A stretch of 16,789 bases of DNA from 2-02-FULL-43-11-A sp964477065 (GTDB taxonomy: Bacteria; Patescibacteriota; Microgenomatia; UBA1406; HO2-37-13b), in contig CAYZCU010000021.1 in the NCBI GenBank assembly GCA_964477065.1, forward strand, positions 1 through 16,789, given 5' to 3'. Every line of letters starts with the position of its first letter. The stretch's first letter is position 1. The position numbers were made by a program, and so were the translations under genes. Positions 11,899-16,789 of the stretch are shown here, piece after piece. The notes below the pieces were generated by a model. The model was not told where the DNA came from. It searched no databases and saw nothing but the letters and a program-made list of their open reading frames with translations.

Positions 11899-12696
11899 CT
11901 AAAAAAGCTTCCCAACCACCGACCACACCTCTCGTCCGCACAGGAGCATCACGAGCATACCTGCAACGAGAAAAGGACCAAAGGCCATAGAGCTTTTGAG
12001 GCCGGCACGGCGCCCCAGAAGAAGGCCGATGCCAAAGAGGCCTCCCAGCAAAAACGCCAGATAGAGAGCAAGCATCCCGTCCTTCAAGCCAAGAACCAGT
12101 CCCATCACACCCGCAAACTTCACATCTCCAAAGCCCATCCCTTTCCCACGAGTGGACGCATACACTGCATACAGAATACTCAAGAGCACAATGCCAGCCG
12201 TCAAGTGATAGACCGCCTGTCCATCCATGAGTGCCAGCGCAAGTCCGACAAGCGCTAGTAGCGCGCTCATCATATCGGGAATAATATGATATTTGAAGTC
12301 AGCCATGATAATGACACAACACGCTGAGACGATAACAAAAAGAGCTACGATATGTGTCAGCGTATACCCAGGCATCAGCACGAGCGCGTACCACGTCAGT
12401 CCCGCATAGGCCAACCCTGTCATGACCTCGACGCCGGGATACCATCTGGAAAGCGCCTTGCCACAACACCGACTCCTTCCGCGGGCCAGCACATACGAAA
12501 GAACAGGAATCATATCACGGGGGTGTAATTGCTTGCGACAGTGATCACACTTGGACCGCCCAGTTGGCGTATCTCCTACACTGAGACGATCTGCAAGCAC
12601 GCCAAAAAATGAACCAAGAGTGAGTCCCATAAAACTCATTAATATAATCCAAACCCAATCTGGAGCTGTCAAGCTTAGTGTATTCATAATATTCAT
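11899..12696 (-). CDS. prepilin peptidase (A24 aspartic, leader peptidase/N-methyltransferase type)
   Basis: This 265-residue protein has about seven membrane helices. It cleaves type IV prepilin leaders, and the larger forms also methylate the new N-terminus. Catalytic aspartates are D133 in MADFKYHIIPD and D191 in GMGFGD. The cytoplasmic N-terminal loop keeps C50-x2-C53 of the zinc site, but the second pair is shifted: SRCCG (C77-C78) instead of CxxC. Start choice: an ATG at 12696 fits a TATACT box further up; ATG 12687 and GTG 12732 (which overlaps that box) are alternatives. No prepilin gene is adjacent. Confidence 0.88.
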   Translation of the reverse strand: MNIMNTLSLTAPDWVWIILMSFMGLTLGSFFGVLADRLSVGDTPTGRSKCDHCRKQLHPRDMIPVLSYVLARGRSRCCGKALSRWYPGVEVMTGLAYAGLTWYALVLMPGYTLTHIVALFVIVSACCVIIMADFKYHIIPDMMSALLALVGLALALMDGQAVYHLTAGIVLLSILYAVYASTRGKGMGFGDVKFAGVMGLVLGLKDGMLALYLAFLLGGLFGIGLLLGRRAGLKSSMAFGPFLVAGMLVMLLCGREVWSVVGKLF

Positions 12697-12715
12697 AAAG
12701 ATATCTATTACTATG

Positions 12716-12721
12716 AGTATA
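12716..12721 (-). promoter_or_regulatory. -10 box for prepilin peptidase gene
   Basis: The minus strand reads TATACT, 19 bases before the ATG at 12696. A weak TTTAAA lies 17 bases further upstream (plus 12739-12744). The leader would be about 12 bases, without a Shine-Dalgarno. Confidence 0.45.
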
Positions 12722-12757
12722 CTTTGAAACACGAGTCATTTAAAGTCTACCTGTGAC

Positions 12758-12786
12758 TTGATATTTGCTGTTGAAACTTAGATAAT
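12758..12786 (+). promoter_or_regulatory. promoter of the membrane-protein cluster
   Basis: TTGATA (12758-12763), a 17-base spacer, GATAAT (12781-12786). The predicted start near 12793 would leave about 8 bases before the ATG at 12801 and would cut into the AAAGGAG Shine-Dalgarno (12788-12794). The promoter prediction and the ribosome site therefore conflict slightly; an upstream start may also be used. Confidence 0.5.
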
Positions 12787-12800
12787 CAAAGGAGAATTAT

Positions 12801-13370
12801 ATGAAAAAAATTCAAACTATCCTTGCCTATTACAGCTTTATTATTGCGACTGGATCATTTATATGGTCACTCTTTGTTTCTCATACCGTAGGCGGTTTTA
12901 TGATGGCTGTCCTCGTTTTTCCCATAAGCATGTATTTTTGGGTTCTTGTTACAGGAAAAATGCCTCGAGATACATCTTCACATCAAGTTGAGCATGGAAC
13001 ACCACGAACGTATGATTCAAGCACTATCCCACTTGGACTACTCATGAGCCTTGTACTTGCCATATGCTCAGCAAGTATCATCGCATATATAGCACTCGTA
13101 GAGCCACATACTAATAATTCAATTGATAAAAAAATATCACAGATTCAGACATCTCTGAAAAGTATGGAAACAGACGTTTCACTTCTCAAGAAAAATGCAC
13201 GTTCGATAGACAAGCTCGATACAAAGCTCACTTTAATCCAATCAAGCCTCATGAAAATAGATAACTCATCTGACTCAATCTTGCTTGACAATGCACTTCA
13301 AGGCATCCTCGGAGCTGAAACAGCAACGCCGACAGGAACATTGACACCAATTATGAGTCCACATCCATAA
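12801..13370 (+). CDS. membrane protein: 2-TM module, third TM and coiled coil
   Basis: This 189-residue protein is of unknown family. Two N-terminal helices (about 8-26 and 31-50) end in FPISMYFW, a motif shared with the next two gene products. A polar linker leads to a third helix at about 77-99. A predicted coiled coil (about 106-155, heptad-like ISQIQTSLKSMETDVSLLKK) and a Thr/Pro-rich tail follow. The coiled coil should lie on the opposite side of the membrane from the 50-76 linker and could drive oligomerisation. It has AAAGGAG and its own promoter, and it heads the five-gene run. Confidence 0.65.
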   Translation: MKKIQTILAYYSFIIATGSFIWSLFVSHTVGGFMMAVLVFPISMYFWVLVTGKMPRDTSSHQVEHGTPRTYDSSTIPLGLLMSLVLAICSASIIAYIALVEPHTNNSIDKKISQIQTSLKSMETDVSLLKKNARSIDKLDTKLTLIQSSLMKIDNSSDSILLDNALQGILGAETATPTGTLTPIMSPHP

Positions 13371-13372
13371 AC

Positions 13373-13696
13373 ATGACCTGGACATCAAAGCCATTCTTTA
13401 TCTACTGCCTTATCGCATCTCTCTTTCTGACGATCAGCGGAGTCAACATGTATGTACAATCACACAATCCCGCCCCTTTTCTTGTGTCTCTCCCCGTAAG
13501 TGGCTATTTTATATACTATATTTCACGTTCGTTGTTTTATAAGAAATCATTGCCTGAAGCATCTGGTTCACCACATGCAGACGTAAGTATTTTGTTAATT
13601 TTAATCGCTCTTTTGATAGGTTCACTCTATACGGTTATCCATCATCAAGGGCCAGATAACAGCCCACAGCAATCACAATTCTCCAAAAGACCATGA
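13373..13696 (+). CDS. small three-helix membrane protein
   Basis: This 107-residue protein is of unknown family. Helices lie at about 7-27, 33-51 and 71-89, and the tail is polar. The first two helices align with those of the flanking genes (here the motif is LPVSGYFIYY), so it looks like a paralogous module with a minimal C-terminus. It starts 2 bases after the previous stop, and its TGA stop overlaps the ATG of the next gene (ATGA), which indicates translational coupling. Confidence 0.6.
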   Translation: MTWTSKPFFIYCLIASLFLTISGVNMYVQSHNPAPFLVSLPVSGYFIYYISRSLFYKKSLPEASGSPHADVSILLILIALLIGSLYTVIHHQGPDNSPQQSQFSKRP

Positions 13697-14367
13697 TTAA
13701 ATTACTTGTACTTTACAATGTTTTTGTCTTGACGATACTTACCTTTGTGGGATTTATGGATGCACAGACGATCCCTCAAATACTCAGTAGCATCTTGTTT
13801 TTCCCTCTAGCAGCATATTTTTGGCGAATGATTATGCCAAGTACTCGTCATGCATTACCTCAAGCTGAAGCTGAAGTCGAAGCACAACCCATAGCTCCAA
13901 TCATCCATAAGAAAAAAGCGTCTCTCCCATCTGCGGGCAAGAAAAAAGCCACAGCAATTCTCCAACCTGAAGGGATACTGCCTGGAACAGTTGATGCAAA
14001 CCGTCGCATGTTTTTGCGACTCATTGGCTCTGCGGGTGTATCCGTTTTTCTATTATCAATATTTACCGGTAAAGCAGATGCCGCTTTTTTTGGAAGCGTT
14101 CCGGGGCCTGGTACAGTCGGTGTCAAAGATTCAAGTGGTACACTTATTGATCCCTCAGAAAAGTTGCCGACAGATGGGTATAATATCACACAGGTTGATG
14201 ACTCTATCCCTGCATATTATGGCTATGTTGAAAAAAATGGGGCGTGGTATATCATCAAAGAAGACTCAAGTGGTGCCTACCGTTATGCAAAAGGGGCTTC
14301 TAGCTTTTCAACGAATTGGACGGGACGTGCTTTATTGACATACGATTATTTCAATGCTGTCTTCTAA
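13693..14367 (+). CDS. membrane protein with internal twin-arginine-like signal and surface-type C-terminal domain
   Basis: This 224-residue protein has three parts. Residues 1-47 hold two helices ending in FPLAAYFW, as in the two preceding genes. A basic linker rich in Lys and Pro (about 50-100) follows. Next comes NRRMFLRL (103-110), a hydrophobic stretch to about 125 and an A-D-A/A-F cleavage-like site (128-132), which together look like a Tat signal peptide placed inside the protein. The last about 80 residues form an aromatic, Gly- and Ser-rich domain (YYGYVEKNGAWYIIKE, then RYAKGASSFSTNW) of a type I associate with phage-tail or giant surface proteins; I cannot name it. Function unknown. 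Confidence 0.6.
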   Translation: MIKLLVLYNVFVLTILTFVGFMDAQTIPQILSSILFFPLAAYFWRMIMPSTRHALPQAEAEVEAQPIAPIIHKKKASLPSAGKKKATAILQPEGILPGTVDANRRMFLRLIGSAGVSVFLLSIFTGKADAAFFGSVPGPGTVGVKDSSGTLIDPSEKLPTDGYNITQVDDSIPAYYGYVEKNGAWYIIKEDSSGAYRYAKGASSFSTNWTGRALLTYDYFNAVF

Positions 14368-14376
14368 AGAAGATAG

Positions 14377-14382
14377 TATAAT
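14377..14382 (+). promoter_or_regulatory. internal -10 box before the 14396 gene
   Basis: A perfect TATAAT lies 13 bases before ATG 14396, just past the end of the previous gene. It supports 14396 rather than the overlapping ATG at 14354 as the main start and suggests a second promoter inside the cluster. No clear -35 box was seen. Confidence 0.4.
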
Positions 14383-14395
14383 AGCCCCTTATATC

Positions 14396-14878
14396 ATGAA
14401 TAAAGATCCTATTACGATTACAGACATAAACGGATCCGTTCGTGAGTGTCTCAATGTCACTCATGACCAATCCTATCCTGGATATGTCAAAGTTGAATTT
14501 GCATCGAATCGACAAGCACCAGCTACCTATTTTGAGTGGTATCCTATTGATGATTTTATCTCACATAACCCAAATCTTGCACATATTGTGAATACGAAAA
14601 TGCAACCAGCAGAAGATGATTTAGGTGTCGTATCAAAATCAACTATGACATCTCTCACAGATAAAACGAAGAAATGGACGCCAAATGCATATCGAGACTT
14701 TCCTGTTTGGATTTCACGGGGAATCGGTGAAGGTCAGGTCCGCAAAATCACCGCAAATACACATAACACACTCACACTTGATGTCCCGTTTGATGTCAAA
14801 CCTGACAAATCATCGCAATATGTTATTTCGCATAACATACATGACGTCCAAGTTATGAATAATACATTACCACAATAA
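14396..14878 (+). CDS. hypothetical soluble protein, phage-structural-like beta domain
   Basis: This 160-residue protein has no membrane helix or signal peptide. The first half contains YPGYVKVEF and TYFEWYPIDDF. The second half (about 80-145: LTDKTKKW, then GEGQVRKITANTHNTLTLD, then PDKSSQYVI) resembles a beta domain that recurs in phage and giant adhesin-like proteins, which I recognise by pattern only. It may be an accessory or baseplate-like partner of the surface proteins around it. An ATG at 14354, overlapping the previous gene by 14 bases, would add 14 residues. Its TAA shares an A with the next ATG (TAATG). Confidence 0.55.
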   Translation: MNKDPITITDINGSVRECLNVTHDQSYPGYVKVEFASNRQAPATYFEWYPIDDFISHNPNLAHIVNTKMQPAEDDLGVVSKSTMTSLTDKTKKWTPNAYRDFPVWISRGIGEGQVRKITANTHNTLTLDVPFDVKPDKSSQYVISHNIHDVQVMNNTLPQ

Positions 14879-15333
14879 TGAAGATTGAATATTTTGTCAG
14901 TGCAGTGGTTGGGCTTTTTATCTTCGGATATATTCTTGATTTTATCTCAGGTCCCTTTACCCTTGTTCTCGCCTCTCCATTTGCATTTTTACAACCTATT
15001 CATATATCGAAATACCCATTTACAGCTGTATCAATTTTCGTGAAAACACTTGCTATCTTTCTCACTTCAACACTTGTTATTCAAACACTATCACCCGTGC
15101 GATACTATTTAGCTGCAACTTTATTTTTTATATCTGCGGCACTTATGGAGCTATATGCAATTCAGCAAATTGCGACACAAGCATTTCTCATTTCACTTCA
15201 ATGGACACTTGCTCTTGCATATGCTGCAGTCATACTCCTTATACCGTGCCTTATATATCTAACTATTGGTATTTTTAAATCTGCACATCGTAATCTCACT
15301 ACTGATCGCTATACAGATGAAATCAGCGAATAA
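14878..15333 (+). CDS. small multi-helix membrane protein
   Basis: This 151-residue protein has about four or five helices (about 5-22, 24-40, 50-70, 77-97 and 108-132) and a charged C-terminal tail. The helix-2 region SGPFTLVLASPFAFLQP and the following KYPFTAVSIFVK look conserved rather than random, but I know no family name. It does not share the YFW two-helix module. It is coupled to the previous gene by TAATG and is the last gene before the large beta-propeller protein, so it may be its membrane partner. That role is inference. Confidence 0.6.
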   Translation: MKIEYFVSAVVGLFIFGYILDFISGPFTLVLASPFAFLQPIHISKYPFTAVSIFVKTLAIFLTSTLVIQTLSPVRYYLAATLFFISAALMELYAIQQIATQAFLISLQWTLALAYAAVILLIPCLIYLTIGIFKSAHRNLTTDRYTDEISE

Positions 15334-15405
15334 TTTTATGCGAGCACAAGGACGATAAGAGATCCTCAACCTCCATTAAAACGTGTCCCATGACCATGTG
15401 AAATG

Positions 15406-15414
15406 TGCTAAAAT
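15406..15414 (+). promoter_or_regulatory. extended -10 box for the 15448 gene
   Basis: TGC-TAAAAT is an extended -10 element. The start would be near 15421, giving a leader of about 27 bases without a Shine-Dalgarno. The rest of 15334-15447 shows no gene. Confidence 0.45.
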
Positions 15415-15447
15415 TTTATAGAGTAACTAGCTCATTTTTCCCTATAC

Positions 15448-16789
15448 ATGGCAACCATTACAATCGATAGAAGTGTCAATGCTGATGATACTTTTTCAAT
15501 GTCTGGAGGAATCAACTTCGTTGCGCTCCCAACCGGTTCTGCCACATATCAAACACAAGCGACAGGTATCGCAACCTGGATCACTGCTACCATTGTCCAG
15601 TCATCCAACTGGCAATCGGTGTGCTATGGAAATAACATTGTGGTCGCTGTAAGTTCCACGTCCGGCACAATCGCCGCATCATCCCCTGCTGGTGTTTCTG
15701 CAACGTGGACACTACGCACGATGCCTGCAACTGCAAGCTGGTATGCGGTTGCCTATGGACTTTCAAAATTTGTTGCCGTAGCTGGTGGTGGCTCAACCGC
15801 TGGTGCATATTCACCAGATGGTGCTAAATGGACTTCAACGGGCGCTCTTACTACAAGCGGTGATTGGAGGGCACTGACATTTGGAAATGATCGCTTTGTA
15901 ACTGTGTCATACGGCAGCACAAATTCAAATTACTCAACAAATGGGACATCATGGACTGCAGGAGGTGCGCTCCCGGCTTCACGTAACTGGACATCTATCG
16001 CCTATGGAGAAAGTACATTTGTCACTGTAGCAACAGGCACAAACAAAGGCGCCTATTCCATAGATGGAGGGGTCAACTGGACAGAAATGACGATGCCATC
16101 ATCTGCCAGCTGGAGCTCCGTCACCTACGGAAATGGCACGTTCGTCGCTGTCGCGACTGGGCCATCAACCACCGCTGCCTATTCTGCTGATGGTATAACG
16201 TGGAATGCATCTACGCTCCCCAACTCTCGAAGCTGGGTTGGCGTTGCCTTTGGGAATAACCTTTTTCATGCTATAGCAAGTGGATCTACAACAGGGGGTG
16301 CTTATAGTTATGATGGAATTAGCTGGGTTGCGGTCACAACACTTTCTCAAACAGTTGCGTGTATCGCCTACACCCCAACCACGTGGAACTCGAACGACAC
16401 GCTGGTCATCACCAACAACGCTACCTATACCGTTAACACTGATCAACAAAAATTTTGGACCGCGATAACACTCACGAACGGCAAGCTTGCAATTACGAAC
16501 ACCTCAACTTCCACAGGAATACGCTTTACCATGGGCCGGGCATCAGGCGCGGCAGCAGCCACTATTACACCTGGATCAGGGATAGGAGATATTGAAATCA
16601 CGGGGAATTGGATTGAGATGGGTACAGGTGATGGATCATCAGGGCAAACCATGACAGCTCCCTTCTCCGACTATATAGCAGCTTTATGGGTTGAAACAGC
16701 TTCAGGATCTGGCGTGTATGAACAATGGCTCAACGTAACGGGCTCATATGGTGATGCATCAACTGTCCTTCTTGAGGGATTAGCCGCCG
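15448..16789 (+). CDS. 5' part of large surface protein with Asp-box-like beta-propeller repeats (partial)
   Basis: The reading frame is open from ATG 15448 to the window edge (447 complete codons, no stop). Residues 1-50 form a leader without a classical signal peptide (MATITIDRSVNADDTFSMSG). From about 54 to 305 there are repeats of 41-43 residues. Each has an aromatic turn (NWxSxAYGxxxFVxVA; W at 55, 98, 140, 181, 222, 263, then a decayed copy near 303), usually followed by an Asp-box-like Y-S-x-D-G-x-x-W. Six or seven such units could close one propeller. After 310 comes a Thr/Asn-rich beta region (NDTLVITNNATYTVNT) typical of giant repetitive adhesin-like proteins, then GSG-rich sequence. 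It probably acts in attachment at the cell surface or is prophage-tail-like. Confidence 0.75.
   Translation, partial: MATITIDRSVNADDTFSMSGGINFVALPTGSATYQTQATGIATWITATIVQSSNWQSVCYGNNIVVAVSSTSGTIAASSPAGVSATWTLRTMPATASWYAVAYGLSKFVAVAGGGSTAGAYSPDGAKWTSTGALTTSGDWRALTFGNDRFVTVSYGSTNSNYSTNGTSWTAGGALPASRNWTSIAYGESTFVTVATGTNKGAYSIDGGVNWTEMTMPSSASWSSVTYGNGTFVAVATGPSTTAAYSADGITWNASTLPNSRSWVGVAFGNNLFHAIASGSTTGGAYSYDGISWVAVTTLSQTVACIAYTPTTWNSNDTLVITNNATYTVNTDQQKFWTAITLTNGKLAITNTSTSTGIRFTMGRASGAAAATITPGSGIGDIEITGNWIEMGTGDGSSGQTMTAPFSDYIAALWVETASGSGVYEQWLNVTGSYGDASTVLLEGLAA

Noticed and set aside
11881..11945. Bidirectional terminator between vapC and the prepilin peptidase gene
   Set aside because: GGTGG and CCACC segments exist but the loop is long and imperfect; support is too weak to list as a feature.
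11767..12258. Plus-strand 163-codon frame across the end of vapC and the prepilin peptidase gene
   Set aside because: It overlaps two genes with clear catalytic motifs and encodes a low-complexity basic sequence without family features.
169..15333. Alternative genetic code with TGA as glycine (Gracilibacteria/Absconditabacteria type)
   Set aside because: TGA ends the genes at 1480 and 13696, the latter in an ATGA overlap with the next start, and no conserved gene contains in-frame TGA.

Overview
The window looks like a chromosomal fragment from a Patescibacteria (Candidate Phyla Radiation) bacterium. Supporting signs are small dense genes, many short membrane proteins of no recognisable family, a PEGA-domain protein beside a sortase, a stretched nucleoside diphosphate kinase, tRNA genes without an encoded CCA end, and many starts that lie only 6-9 bases after a -10 box and so look leaderless. 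TGA is used as a stop (for example at 1480-1482 and 13694-13696), so the glycine-recoded Gracilibacteria/Absconditabacteria code does not apply. The exact lineage cannot be decided from this sequence.

Layout. 1-168: no gene, one small inverted repeat, promoter elements near the end. 169-3718: an SGNH-like membrane-anchored protein whose nucleophile serine is alanine; two convergent small two-helix membrane proteins with a CX5C loop; a 62-bp tandem repeat related to the 5' half of tRNA-Ser, then tRNA-Ser(GCT); a small lipoprotein; a putative metallopeptidase; and a zinc-ribbon/single-helix protein. 3763-5464 (minus): a WecG/TagA/CpsF glycosyltransferase overlapping a nucleotidyltransferase. 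5465-5824: mostly non-coding, with tRNA-Arg(CCT). 5825-8893: mreB, divergent from a PEGA/beta-propeller protein followed by a sortase, so cell-shape and cell-surface functions share one promoter region. 8891-9013: a striking long hairpin built of octamer repeats. 9034-11099: a small protein, an alpha-oxoamine synthase (Kbl/BioF type) and Ndk. 11197-11873: a VapBC-type toxin-antitoxin pair. 11899-12696: prepilin peptidase.

12801-15333 is a five-gene plus-strand cluster of small membrane proteins. Three of them begin with the same two-helix module but carry different C-termini, and one has an internal twin-arginine-like signal followed by a surface-type domain. Immediately downstream, from 15448 and running off the right edge, starts a protein of at least 447 residues with Asp-box-like beta-propeller repeats, probably the 5' part of a very large surface protein. 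The cluster plus this gene is the best candidate for an undescribed cell-surface system. The 8891-9013 hairpin is the most unusual nucleic-acid structure.
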